Assembly: GCF_014851395.1 (NCBI RefSeq)
Contig: NW_024041262.1
Location: 13,041,252-13,105,251 of the forward strand
DNA length: 64,000 bases
Direction: 5' to 3'
From: Micropterus salmoides
Lineage: Eukaryota; Chordata; Actinopteri; Centrarchiformes; Centrarchidae
The position numbers and the translations under genes were made by a program. This document shows positions 12,001 through 24,700 of the stretch, piece by piece (the stretch's first letter is position 1; the number at the start of each line of letters is the position of its first letter). The notes beneath the pieces are model-generated. The model had not been told where the DNA came from, ran no database searches, and saw only the letters and a program-made list of their open reading frames with translations.

Positions 12001-13500
12001 TTCACTAGTTTCAATGCCTGACAAAGATAGCTTGATCGAAATCTAGTTATTCAGTACATTTTGTGTTGACAGGGTGCAGAATCTGTCTTTTGTTACTTTG
12101 AGTCATTATTCCTACACACCCCAGTATGACTTGTTTCTAGATGCATCACCTTAATGGTGTTTTAAAATCACAAAGAGGAAGTAATTTTCTCCATTTACAG
12201 TAGCTAAAACAGAAACATACAACACGTTTCTCTTACTGTTTCTTCACTTGACAAAGTCATTGCTTTTACTTGCTCTTACTGTACATTTTCAGAATCACCA
12301 TGTAGGAAAGCTGAACACAAGTTCAGACTTGTTCAACAGAGTGTTGAAAGTAAATCTGGGAAAAATATGAAAAACACTAATTTAAGATAAAGTACTACTT
12401 TTAAGTAAAACAAGTACACATAAATATTAATTCTAACACTTGTACACAAAATAACTCACAGGACACACTTAACATTAAACAATGTTAACATCTGCTCTCT
12501 TTCGTGGAGACAAATCTTTTCAGTTATAGTATAACTTTTCATGTACTTGTCTTTTATGACAAATGCAACAAATTTAAGTGTTTAATTCAATGTTACACTC
12601 AGGAAAAGACTGCTCCTATTCCAACTTCAGAGCTGTATGTCTCCTGACTAAAACTGTGACACTGTACTTAATTTGTCTGACTGGATTCTGGTTTGACTTC
12701 TATATGCTGCTTAAAGCTGCAGATTTTTGAATGATTCATTAAAGTTACACATTTCAGAGGATCTCTAAAGTCTTCATCAGCATTGATGGCATGAACAGAC
12801 CAAAGCTGGAGAATGTTTTTTAGAGTGCCATATATCCTGTATCTTTTCAGTCTTACTATCATATTATTTACTTGAAAGGTTATATCTATACAAAAAATAT
12901 AGTATGTGTTTGTGTGTGCATTAAGTTCTTACTACTCCCCTGCGCAAGCTTTTTGTAAACTCTTAGGTATGGACACAGCAGCATAGCAGACCAAAAGGAG
13001 ATATTCTGCTGACCAATGTTACATTTTAAGTTACAAAACAATTAAATATTGAAAAAATATGAAAAAAGCTTTGTTGTCACTGTAGAGCCTGAAAATTGTT
13101 GCATTGATTGGCATGTAATATGCAAGCCTCATACCGAGCATCTGTGACTATGTGCAGCTAAGGATCGACACTTGATAAGTTTATTTGTAAATGCAGATCT
13201 ATTCAAAGGTGAAATTACTAATCTGTCAAAGATGAACACTAATTTAAGTCTTTACAGGCACAAATGACAATAAATGTGTAGTCATCAATCTGTCTGTCTT
13301 CAATACAACCGATTTAAAACGATTATCTGAATAAAATACATAAACCCCGAGTCCTTTTGTTTGCATGCAAACTGTATTTTTTTAAGTGGACAGATTGGAT
13401 ATTGCATACTATGAATGCAGCTGGGATAGGTGGCCTCCTTATGAGGAATCCATTCAACGTTTCCCTGCATAGAAAACAACAAAACCCAGCTTACAAAACG
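9071..13500 (+). other. maz 3' UTR and intergenic stretch, no gene seen
   Basis: After the maz stop at 9068-9070 there is no further plausible coding exon. The first 1.5-2 kb is likely 3' UTR, but no single convincing poly(A) signal stands out. About 11315-11470 holds a dispersed repeat whose relative lies at 37290-37440 (shared order: CTTAAAGG, then TTTTTGT, then ATTCAG, AAATAT, TCCTCAC). The remainder to 13500 is A/T-rich with nothing recognisable. Confidence 0.45.
11315..11470 (+). repeat. Dispersed repeat, copy 1 (partner at 37290-37440)
   Basis: Alignment by eye with 37290-37440 shows the same order of blocks: CTTAAAGG, a gap, GATTCTAATTTAGTAC versus GTAATCTAATACAG, TTTTTGT, ATTCAG(A/C)AAATAT, TCCTCAC, CTAGCT, TCTGTTTTGTG. 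The copies are heavily diverged and in the same orientation. Class unknown. Confidence 0.5.
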
Positions 13501-13509
13501 CAGTCAATG

Positions 13510-14564
13510 TGGTGACTGGTGCAAATTTCTCGTCATATCATGAGCTGCTGCCTGGACCTGTAGGAACTAGCTGGCGCAGCAGTTCACAGCGTTGAGTCAA
13601 CGTTACATCTACGAGGCAGCGGCATCTCCGGTCTGCTGCTGCGAGCGAGACAGACGAGATGACATAGCGACTGGACCAGCTAACGTTACCGTGACACCTG
13701 GATCAGATCGTGTCATTGTTTTTTGTCGTCTGCTTGCCGTGTAGTAATTAGCTATTTGCTGGCTAGCTCACAGGCTAATTACCACCAATGCTTTCAGTGA
13801 GGTTTCCTCATATAGATGTGATCTAACTTGCTGCAAGCTAGCGTTAGCTCGCTGCTGCTACCCTTCAGACATTGAAGCGGCCACATAAACATGCGGATCA
13901 TCGAGGCGGAGACCCCCGGGACTCTATCGTTAAACGCTTTCTGCAGGACACGAGTGTCGACTAGCCGCTGACTGGACTCTGCAGACTCTGTGTGTAAATG
14001 CTGCTTAAGATTGTATTATTGTAAACATGTGTAAACTCCAGCATGTTAGCCAGTTAAGTTAGCTGTGGTTAGCGGTTACACTGTCGGCTAGCTTAATTGC
14101 TATTGCTAACTGCTACAAACAAATAGCAAGCTAACAGAACAGTTTATCGTTAGCATAGCGTTGCCATAAATAAATGAAAAAAACATGGACAGTGGCACAT
14201 TGAATTATTAGCTGGCGTTTATTGTGTGTCTTTATCTTGCTAACTACCGTTATTTGAATTTGTTCAAAACGAGACGGTTGCTAGCTATAATATAAGCCAG
14301 CGGTGACTAACTGCCACAGCTACATAACGGGAGATGCTAACGTTAGGTAACGCGCCCAGCATCATTGTTAGCATGCGATTCAACAGCACGGGCTGTTGGT
14401 CGTGCTTAACGTTGCTAGGGCGAAAGATGAAATTTGGTGTTAGCAACGTACATAGTCTCTGTTCATTAAATACATATTTGCATGCACGTTGACCCATTTT
14501 TTCTTGGTAACAAGTTGACAACAAAACAGTTGGGCTCGTCAAAATGTTCGTTAACGTTACCTGC

Positions 14565-14606
<42 letters not shown>

Positions 14607-15409
14607 TTAACTAGATTTTGTTTTTAATGCAAGGCGTTCTGTAGAGCTAAAGCAGTGTTAGTTCAGCGTCAAGTAAATCTGACATGTGTGTTCTCGGACC
14701 TAACAATATACAAATAAGACAAAGTTTCTTAAACTTAGGTTAACTGTAAACATTTTGGCAGGTCAGCGTAAATATCAGAATACTATAGCTAGCTTACATG
14801 GGAACCTACAGACTGTCTCCATTCGCCTACCTGCCTTGTTTCCAAGCAGGTAACACAAGCTAACGCGGTATTGCCAGGAACCATGTGCACCAGCAGCCCA
14901 TACCTATGTCGATATTTTCGACGTTCAAGATTTTAAATTAGCGCAATGCGTATTTTGCTAATGGACTTCAACTTTTTAATGAGTCAGCTAGTCTGGTGTT
15001 GGCAAACAGCTAAAACGCATGGAAATTCACATGGACTAAATGGGACAGTGAATAGCGCTTACAATGGTATCAGCTGTGGATAGGGCAGCATGCGCACAAA
15101 ATGGCCTTCTGTTTTCCATATTATGTTTAGACTGTCTTTGGTACCCCCTCCTCCACCTCACTTCATCTTTATGGCAAAAGTAGAATAATGTATTGACGCA
15201 TATGTTGGACTTTGATAGTGGGTTTTGTTTGTTATCTCAATAAGTGCAGCCAAATGTATACACATGGGAGTTGCCACTACTGAGATCAGTATGAACTGTT
15301 TATTCACTGATCTGTGTTGTGTTTTTCAGAGAGGAGAAAGAGAGCAACGGATCTCAAGGACCAGATTGCCCACTGAACTTTTTGCCTCTCAGACAGATTG
15401 CCAGGGACC
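13510..15409 (+). promoter_or_regulatory. Probable tlcd3b promoter and 5' UTR region
   Basis: From about 13510 base composition becomes richer in CG and in short GCTAGC/GTTAGC motifs (dense between 13680 and 14350), as often seen around fish transcription starts. A probable 5' UTR exon begins after the acceptor TTTTTCAG at 15322-15329 and runs into the start codon at 15410. The upstream non-coding exon, probably within 13560-13990, cannot be bounded. A (TA)n tract at about 14566-14600 separates the two parts. Confidence 0.35.
14566..14600. repeat. (TA)n microsatellite
   Basis: Uninterrupted alternating TA of about 35 bases, followed by a short ACACAC run. Its length is likely to vary between individuals. 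Confidence 0.9.
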
Positions 15410-18400
15410 ATGCTGACTATTCTAGCTGCTGGGTCTATGTTCTTTCCAGGCCTTTTCCTGCTGTCTAAACAATGCCTGAAGTCAATCCCAGCACTGAGGT
15501 GGAGCGAAGGAGATGCAGTCATAGTATCTGCCAGGTAAGACCTTGTAAAAACTTTTATAGACTGTAGTCTTGCATGTGAGCATCTTATGGATACAGACAT
15601 GTCATCTGGACACTTGGCGCTGACACTTCTTATACTTGTATGCTTCCAAATATTCCTTTCCTTAAGTGCTGATTTTATTGCAGTACCATCAAAGTTGGTT
15701 CAAATTTCATTCAATGTACAGTTTTTGTATGACTCTCAAGTGTGGCAGGTGGCTGCAGTTACGCAATTTTTACCAGGCGCTTTCAGCTGTATAAAAGCGT
15801 TAGGGTACTACTTTCTTACCATGTGTTAACTACACAGCTTAAAACCTTTCTTTCTTTGGCTAATGTGAAATGCATAATTTGTTGTTTACATCTTTAATTC
15901 TCTACTCCCAGGTTGGTGTCATCAGTTCAGGCAGTCATGGCTTCTTCAGCTGGCTACATCATTGCTTCTTCCTGCGAGGACATCATCGAGGACCAGTAAG
16001 TCATCTTAATATATTCCATTCCATTCCATATGTCCATTTGGCCCGCCTGTCCTGTCTTTTAATGTATGTAACAAGTCAGCTGTCAGGACTTTTAATTTCC
16101 AAGGTTGTAATATGCACCATGTATAGGCGCTTTGGGATTTTGGACTTCTTATCATACATCAGCTACAGATATAAACCAAAAATGTAACTTGATATTGATG
16201 TCTTGGCACGTAAATGTCAGGTGCTGTGTAAGAGGGTATAAGCAGTGTTGAGGACAGCTATACCTGAAGTAATTATTTTATTTTATCACTTTTTAGATGG
16301 TTGGAAATTCAAGTGAGATGGGATGAGATTTTCCTGTAATGCAGTGTAACCTTTTATTTTTTTTTTTTTTTGAGGGTGGTAACTATACTGTTTTTTGTGT
16401 CAAATTTTGTTTCATTTACCAACTTAACAGGCAGACATTGAATTAGAACAGTTGTGTTCTTGCTGGTAACAAAGCTCTGTTTGTGTGTGATGGCAATTTG
16501 AGTTTTCATATAAACAGCTCAGGCAAACACTTGTCTTTCTGTGAATTTTATTCAAGTCTTCTGCAGAAGGACTCCCAGCAACGCACATACGCCGTATACA
16601 TGTATGCTCGAATGAGTGAGGAGAGCTGAGTGAGCCTGTTATTTATCCAGCATTAGGGTCACGTTGTCCCTGAAGTCTGGCTAACACAGAGAACAGAGAG
16701 ATTTCGACTGTTATGTTGAGTCTCCCCGAGTCCAGGGTCATATGCAATATGTTTAAAATTCCCATTACAAGTGAAACATTGCTCCTGCAGTGACATCTAT
16801 TCTTTCCTTCCTGTTTTAAAACTTGTCCTCTCTTCCTCTCTACACAGGCATTGGCTGACCAGCTCCTACATCATGTTTGCTGTTCCCTACTTTGTGTATG
16901 ACATCTACGCGATGTTCATGTGTTACTGGTACAAGCTACGGGTCAAAGGACACGAGGAGGCCTCGGCTGCACCTCAGCACATGAGATCAGCACTGACCAG
17001 CTACTTGCGTCGAGAGTTCCTCATGGTGCTGCACCATGTTGTCATGGTCACCGTCTGCTTCCCCGTCTCTGTGGTAACTGTTACAAATTGCTCTTTCTGT
17101 TTTGGCTGAGATTTGAGTGAGGCGAGCGGAAAACATAGCACTAAATGATTTATGTGCAAGTACTCACTCTGAAGTAGTTTTTATAATGTTGAAAGGACAA
17201 TGTGGTTTTGGGGAAATTGGACCAGATTTTTTCTGTCTTTATCCAGAGTGAGACAAAACAAATGCCTTAAGTGTGCAGTCTGAAGGTGAGGAGTGGTGCA
17301 ATTAACCTGGCTCTAAAGCACCTCAAAAGCTGGGAAGTGAACACTTATAGTGAGAGTATAGAGTATATGTTAGCCTAATAGTTGCTGTTTGTTGTTATTA
17401 GTTTGTTAATTCAAACAAAGTCTTAAAGTCTTCCATATTTTGAATTAAAATGAATCCAAATTGCCCATGTTTGGAGACATTTAACAATATATTTCACTCT
17501 TTTTGAGAGAGGTTGTTACTTGATCTCATAGACATAAGTCATAGCTAAGTTATGCAAAGGTCACTGTTCACCATGTGATCAGACATTAAAAAGCCATCCA
17601 CAAGTTTGTCAGACTCTGGGGAAGAGGGACTATTAAGTTTTTAAAATGTTTTACATGTTTGCTCCAGCCAGGTAATTATTTTCAGAGGCGTATTTATTGC
17701 AAATCTACCAAAAGTCCACATGGAACAAAGCAATAATTGCATTCTAGAGAAATAATCAACCTCTTTTTCTCTCTCTAGTTTTGGCGAGAAGGAAAGGGAG
17801 ATTATTTCCAGGGTATAATGTTCATGGCTGAGCTCAGCACTCCATCTGTCTGCTTAGGAAAAATACTCATCCAGGTAAGTGTCTTGGTTCCGCCTCAAAG
17901 ACGATTTGAGTGCGCTGTTGCATGTGCACATGTCACACTAAAGTTCTTCTGCACTCTCACTTCTCTCCCTACCCTTTCATTCAATGGAGAATATATTTCC
18001 GATCATTCCCAGCATGCCGCTTGTTCATACCCTCCGGCTCCTGTTGACTGTGTCTTACACGAGCAGCACTGTCAGAAACGTCATTAATTGGTAACACAGC
18101 TTGCTTGAATACACATTGTAGGAGAAGCATCCCCCCTGTATTTGTTTTAGGTTTGTGTGGATGTGTGTACAATGTGTCTGAGTAAAGGTTGTCCCCTGCT
18201 TTCTGCTTTGTCCCCCATCTGAGGCTCCCACAGCTGTTCTGAATATAGCACCTAGTATTTAGACTGGATATACAGAAGATACAATATCAGCTTGTCCTTC
18301 TACCCTCTATCACTCAACACCCGCCCCTTGTGTCCCTGACAACAGTGCATGTGGCCGTATGATAAACAGCAGGCTAAAAGCTTGTGGCCTCTCTTATACC

Positions 18401-19381
18401 TGTAGAATAAAGAAACAATGAATAGCAAAAAAAAGGATAGTGTTTGTTGATCGGGATGTCATGTGCTTCTAGGATAAGAGATGTGAATGGGCAAGAGGAA
18501 AACCTTTTTAGGTTAGAGCGTGTAAGCTCAAGATAAGAGTTTAGTCATCTGCTGTAAACAAATGAGAATGTAAAAAACAAACAAAAAACCCCACAATCTG
18601 TCCCGCCTCCTAGAAATCAGAGAGCATCCAACCAGCTGCATGGCACTCTGTGCTCTCTGTCGCCATTTGATCGGTCCATGCAGATATTAACAAATATAAC
18701 AATGTTAGCATCAACAATGTGGCAAGTAATATTAACACTGTCAGCTTTTACCAAACTGTACTGCTTGCTTTTCTTCCCCCCCCCCCCCCCCCCCCCCTCT
18801 CTCGACCTCTCCCTCTGTTTTTTTTCCCCCTGCTCTCAGTACAAACAGCAACACACTCTCCTGCACAAAGTGAATGGGGCTCTTATGCTGATCACTTTTT
18901 TCATCTGTCGAGTCCTCCTCTTCCCTTACCTCTACTACGCCTATGGAAGGTATGTCTGTCTTTCCATCTCTGTTTTCTCATTTTTCTGCTGTCTCGCTTA
19001 TCCTGGGTCAGTAACTTGCACTGCCACGTGGTCTCTTATCAAATGGGGAATGGAAATAACACTCGGAACATGTGTTTACAATCCTTTTATGTTTCTCCCC
19101 CATTTGGATCCAGGTACGCGTCCATTCCTTTCCACATGGTTCCCCTTTCAGTGCCCTGGCACTGTAACCTCGGTGCTGCTCTGCTCATGGCCCCCCAGCT
19201 CTATTGGTTTTCCCTAATTTGTCGGGGCGCCCTGCGACTATTCATGGGCTCCTCCCGCTCTCAGAGACCACGTGCGAGCACAGCCGCAGCCAAGGAGAGG
19301 CAGACGGATGGCATCGCACTGCCCCAGCCTTCCAATGGCTACAGCGCACGCTCCACAGAGCCCGAGCTGGCCACTCACTGA
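15410..19381 (+). CDS. tlcd3b: tlcd3b (fam57b), TLC-domain membrane protein (6 coding exons)
   Basis: Multi-pass membrane protein of the TRAM-LAG1-CLN8 family. TLCD3B/FAM57B is reported to influence ceramide synthesis, with retinal and neural roles in vertebrates. Exons: 15410-15534, 15912-15995, 16848-17073, 17779-17874, 18840-18949, 19114-19381. Phases agree; total 909 nt, 302 aa. The start MLTILAAGSMFFPGLFLL gives an N-terminal hydrophobic segment. TLC-type features follow: SSYIMFAVPYFVYDIYAMF, the His pair in VLHHVVMV, the polar FWREGKGDYFQG loop, MAELSTP, and late helices ITFFICRVLLFPYLYY and NLGAALLMAPQLYWF. A hydrophilic Ser/Thr-rich tail follows residue 260. The acceptor before exon 5 lies just downstream of a C22 tract. 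The protein is slightly longer than the human one, as I recall it. The a/b fish paralogue is not resolvable here. Confidence 0.93.
18776..18797 (+). repeat. Poly-C tract (22 C) in tlcd3b intron 5
   Basis: Twenty-two consecutive C lie about 40 bases upstream of the exon 5 acceptor (AG at 18838-18839). They form part of the extended pyrimidine-rich region before that splice site. Such homopolymers are prone to length errors. Confidence 0.9.
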
Positions 19382-21503
19382 GAAGAGTGGAGCGGGGGTG
19401 GGAAGCGAAGGAAGGCGAATGTACCAATGAGTATGTAAAGGAAAGAAAGCAATGAGGGAAAAGCAAGACTTGTAACAAGTATTAATAGGAAGAAAGCTAC
19501 AGAGGATGGCCTCAAATAGTGCTGAAGTGTTTGTGGCCAACAATCAAACTCTTAAGCGCTGAATGATTTGGTTGTTGGCCTTTGAGTACTTCAGCTTCTC
19601 AGTTTGAAGGATAACAAATGGAGTGTTAGTGCACTCAGTATTTAAAGATGTCATCAGGCTACTGTGACAGATAGGAACATGCACTGACCTGAGAGGAATT
19701 TGCCTGGATGTATAGTATGCATAGGTGGCTACTTCCCTCATGTAGATCAAATTCAGTCCTCTCTGCCTCACGGTATAGGAAGAGCAGGAAAATAGGAATG
19801 TATTATATTGTATGTTAGTACATTTGCTGTAGATGGAAGGCCTAATTCAGTTTAGTAATGGAGAGAAGAGACCTTCAAAAACAAAAAAAAAAAAACTCCC
19901 GTCTAAGCAGTATTTTGACTTGTTAGTGTTTATTATCTGTATCCTCTATGTAGTCACTGTCACTCTAACAAAATGTAATCAACCTGCAGACTGACTCACC
20001 TTTTAGAAGGGAGATAATCTCATAAGACTGTATTCTGCTGCCTTATCCCTTTTCCCCCATTCTTTCCAGTTTGTTTTCCATTTTTATTTTATCTTTAACC
20101 CTCAGAAGAGGAGAAGGAAAAGGCTTCCTCAGCAAGATAAAAGTGACGGGTGTACATAGCACATGTAAAATTGTCCTCATTTCCATGTCAGTATTAGGTC
20201 ATTGTTGATTTTTATTTTTTTTCTCATTTCCTCATCTGATGTTTAGACATTTTTAAACAATGACTTCTTCAGCATTACATCAAAACATTTCACGGTTTTA
20301 CAGCTTTGTGTACACGAACTACCCCCAATCGTTATGGCAGTGCTTCTCGTTTTAGTGTAGATGTCATTCCATTTACTGGTATCACAAAGTGTTTTATTTT
20401 TATTTTTTGCATACAGGCAAGTGATGCACAGTAGCAGTCACTTTAAAATGAATATGTGGTTGTGTTTTTTTGTTTGTTTTTTTTTTTGTTTTTTTTTTGT
20501 TTGGTGCTGATGTAAACCTCGAAATATCCATTTGATTGGCTGAAATATTTCACTAAGGGAGCCAAAAGATTTCAGTATTCATAGCTTTGTTGTTGGGGGA
20601 CTTCTGGTTTTGCAGTTTGAAGGGAAACAAAAGTGAAAAATAATCTTGGAGGGAAGCATTTCCTTGTGGTTGACTTGCAGCACATTTGTCCATTGCAACT
20701 TACCTTGATGCTCATGTATTTTTTTTTAACAATGAAGTCTATGAATTGTTTTAAGATGTTTTAAATTGTATGATTTGCTTCAAACATTATGTTGTTTATT
20801 GGAGCCACTTGTTCCGTGAACCTTTATGAACAAACTGGTTAGTTTTATCATTTTATGTCAGTTTAAAGCAGCTTCACTGTCCTGGAAATTAAATCTAGAA
20901 AGAAAAAAAAATCAGAAACCATAACGACAGGGCAGCGTGTGCCAAAACATCTGGACAACTGTGGGCATGTTGAACACAGAAAATCCATTCCCCTGCTCCA
21001 TGAACTCATAGGGTATTACTTCTTGACAATGCTAAAACATTTCAACTGATGTACTGTATATTCCACAAAATGCTCGTTATTTATTTGTAAGTATTTATTT
21101 ATTTATTTATTTGTGGTTTTGAATGCATATTTATGCATACATATACTATATGCTTCTGAGCCTTATGTGAAGGCTGTATTGTTACTCAAACTTAGCTAAA
21201 ATATACTTATCTGTCCTGAGCCTGCCTTGAGTCTTTTTTTGCTATGTTTTGTCAAAGTAGAAAATTATAATTAATCAAATTCTATTTTCAAGTTTAAATT
21301 TTGACATCACTTCTCCGTCCTAAGGAAAAGTGAGCCACAAGAGGGTGCCAGTATCCATGGATTTATGTAATGACTGAAAAGGTTCAAACTGTCTAATTTT
21401 AAGCACTGGGAAATGGACTGATCTCTGCCTAGATAATCTTGCAAGAATACAAAAAGGCTTTTAATTTGCTGTTTTATGAAGGAAATTCCACACATGAAAT
21501 AAA
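19382..21503 (+). other. tlcd3b 3' UTR (about 2.1 kb) with AU-rich element
   Basis: No coding exon follows the stop at 19379-19381. The region is T-rich and ends at an AATAAA hexamer (21498-21503); an ATTAAA at about 20887 may be an earlier site. Overlapping ATTTA pentamers around 21091-21115 form a typical AU-rich instability element. The pagr1 poly(A) signal on the other strand lies only about 170 bases further on, so the two genes converge tail to tail. Confidence 0.5.
21091..21115 (+). promoter_or_regulatory. AU-rich element in tlcd3b 3' UTR
   Basis: Four overlapping ATTTA units (GTATTTATTTATTTATTTAT) include the nonamer TTATTTATT. In vertebrate mRNAs such clusters are bound by TTP/ZFP36 and ELAV proteins and alter stability. 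Function here is inferred from the motif alone. Confidence 0.5.
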
Positions 21504-21669
21504 TTTTAGAAATGGACTCTGATCAGCAGGGACAAAATTCACCCATAAAATACAACCATAACTTGTTTCCTTCATAAAGTTTCAAACATATGCCGCTGTC
21601 ATCATATGCCGTTATAACCGACGCTTACCGCACACAGTCAGAAAAGTTACCATTTGTAGGGTTAAAATG

Positions 21670-21675
21670 TTTATT
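21670..21675 (-). terminator. pagr1 poly(A) signal (AATAAA on the - strand)
   Basis: TTTATT on the + strand reads AATAAA on the pagr1 strand, 125 bases past the pagr1 stop codon, in a suitably A/T-rich context. Confidence 0.65.
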
Positions 21676-21799
21676 GCCAATATACAAAACACACATAGAA
21701 AACATACAAAACTCGTTACATTAAAAAATTCAAGTTTTGAGAAAGCCTCAAAATTCCAGGCCTCCTTTGCCCCTGGGAGAGTCCTCATCTCTTAATACT

Positions 21800-24700
21800 T
21801 CAGTATCTCCTCTGTCTCGGGGAGAAGATGGTGTTGGGGTTGCTGTCTCGCTCTCTCTCCTTCTCCCGCTCCTTCTGGCTGTTTGGAGACAGGGCCTCCT
21901 CCAGCTTCTTTTCGCTCTTGAAGAGATCTCGACCCGTACGCAGGATGTGCTGCTCAATTTTGCGGTGCCGCTTCATGTCCGACAGTACTTTGTCCAGCCG
22001 AGCTTCCCTTTTCACAGACGAGCGGGCTGAAGATCCTGAGAGAGGGAAAAACGTCAATTGGACTTCCTCAAAACAATCACTTTTACTTCGCTTTCAGAAC
22101 TGAATTAAACCCGTCACTGAAAATTTAAGTGAAGATGAAACGCCATTCTTTAATTTAGCTTATATAAGTAAAAATTTAGTTATTGCCTGTCACACCTGGT
22201 GTTCTGCGTCTGTTGATGAAGGCATTTTTCGGAGTGGCTTGCATCTGCTCTTCATCAAAGTCAAACTCAGTTGGACTTGGAGGCCTGTAAGGAGAAAAAA
22301 AAAAAAAAAGTATTGGAGGCCTCAAACACAAATTAAAATCCTTTACCCATAAAATTATGAGAAACAGTAATACTGACTTGCGATTTCTCTCCTCCCTCTC
22401 CCTTTCCCTCGCTGCTTCTTCCTCGTCATCTCTGTCAGGTGAGGGGGTTCGTTCAGGTGTTGGGGGCCTCCTAGGAAGGGGCATAAAGTTCAATTCCAGC
22501 ATCTCCCCTTTAGCGAGGAGCTCATAGAGTCTTTTGATCTCAGCAGGAGGGGGCATCCAGTTTTTGGAGTCCTCCATTTCCTCATCACTGTATGCAAGCT
22601 CCCATTCACCATCCACTACTGCAGCCTGCTTTCCCTCTTCACCACCCACCCCAGCATCTGACTGAGGGTCATCCTTGTGGGCCTCTCCTTCCACTGCATC
22701 TGTGTCTCCATCTGAAAAGGCAGGAAACACACATATAGTCAGTTTAACAAAAGCTCTTGAGTGAAAGGACAATTGTGCATTATACTGACTTATAGCACTT
22801 CAGTATTACATTAAATGTAGATGACTGTTTAGTACTAGGTACAGTGCCTTGCGAAAGTATTCGGCCCCCTTGAACTTTTCAACCTTTTGCCACATTGCAG
22901 GCTTCAAACAAAAATATAAAACTAATTTTTTGTGAAGAACCAACAACAAGTGGGACACAATCATGAAGTGGAACGCCCCCTTAAGTTAATACTTTGTATC
23001 ACCACCTTTTGCTGCGATTACAGCTGTAAGTCGCTTGGGGTACGTCTCTCTCAGTTTTGCACATCGAGAGAATTTTTGCCCATTCCTCCTTGCAAAACAG
23101 CTCGAGCTCAGTGAGGTTGGATGGAGAGCGTTTGTGAAAAGTAGTTTTCAGTTCTTTCCACAGATTCAGGTCTGGACTTTGACTTGGCCAGTCTAACACC
23201 TGGACATGTTTATTTGTAAACCATTCCAGTGTAGATTTTGCTTTATGTTTTGGATCATTGTCTTGTTGGAAGACAAATCTCCATCCCAGTCTCAGGTCTT
23301 TTGCAGACTCCATCAGGTTTTCTTCCAGAATGGTCCTGTATTTGGCTCCATCCATCTTCCCATCAATTTTAACCATCTTCCCTGTCCCTGCTGAAGAAAA
23401 GCAGGCCCAAACCATGATGCTGCCATGTTTGACAGTGGGGATGGTGTGTTCAGGGTGATGAGCTGTGTTGCCTTTACGCCAAACATAACGTTTTGCATTG
23501 TTGCCAAAAGGTTTGATTTTGGTTTCATCTGACCAGAGCACCTTCTTCCACATGTTTGGTGTGTCTCCCAGGTGGCTTGTGGCAAACTTTAAACGAGACT
23601 TTTTATGGATATCTTTAAGAAATGGCTTTCTTCTTGCCACTCTTCCATAAAGGCCAGATTTGTGCAGTATACGACTGATTGTTGTCCTATGGACAGAGTC
23701 AGCTGTAGATCTCTGCAGTTCATCCAGAGTGATCATGGGCCTCTTGGCTGCATCTCTGATCAGTCTTCTCCTTGTATGAGCTGAAAGTTTAGAGGGACGG
23801 CCGGGTCTTCGTAGATTTGCAGTGGTCTGATACTCCTTCCATTTCAATATTATCGCTTGCACAGTGCTCTTTGGGATGTTTAAAGCTTGGGAAATCTTTT
23901 TGTATCCAAATCCGGTTTTAAACTTCTCCACAACAGTATCTCGGACCTGCCTGGTGTGTTCCTTGTTCTTCATGATGCTCTCTGCGCTTTAAACGGACCT
24001 CTGAGACTATCACAGAGCAGGTGCATTTATACAGAGACTTGATTTCACACAGGTGGATTCTATTTATTATCACTAGTCATTTAGGTCAACATTGGATCAT
24101 TCAGAGATCCTCACTGAACTTCTGGAGAGAGTTTGCTGCACTGAAATTAAAGGGGCTGAATAATTTTGCCCAATTTTTCAGTTTTTTTATTTGTTAAAAA
24201 GGTTTGAAATATCCAATAAATTTCGTTCCACTTCATAATTGTGTCCCACTTGTTGTTGATTCTTCACAAAAAATTACAGTTTTATATCATGTTTGAAGCC
24301 TGAAATGTGGCAAAAGGTCGAAAAGTTCAAGGGGGCCGAATACTTTCGCAAGGCACTGTATATTTAACCAAGGACTACAGGACTAAACGACTACAGACCC
24401 GTCGCCCTGACCTCTGTGGTTATGAAGTCCTTTGAACGCCTTGTGTTGTCCCACCTACAATCCATCATAGACCCACTCCTGGACCCCCTGCAGTTTGCCA
24501 ACAGAGCCAACAGGTCTGTAGATGATGCAGTAAACGTGGCCATTCACTTCATCCTCCAGCACCTGGACTCCCCAGGAACCCACGCCAGGATCCTGTTTGT
24601 AGATTTCAGCTCTGCTTTCAACACCATCATCCCGGCCCTGCTGCAGGACAAGCTCTCCCAGCTGAGCGTGCCTGACTCCACCTGCAAGTGGATCACAGAC

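Noticed and set aside
16540..16770. Possible SINE in tlcd3b intron 2
   Set aside because: No A/B box pair, poly-A or simple tail, or second copy in the window.
18719..19381. 220-codon open frame on the + strand
   Set aside because: It reads in the wrong frame across tlcd3b intron sequence and only joins the true frame in the last coding exon; the spliced model explains it.
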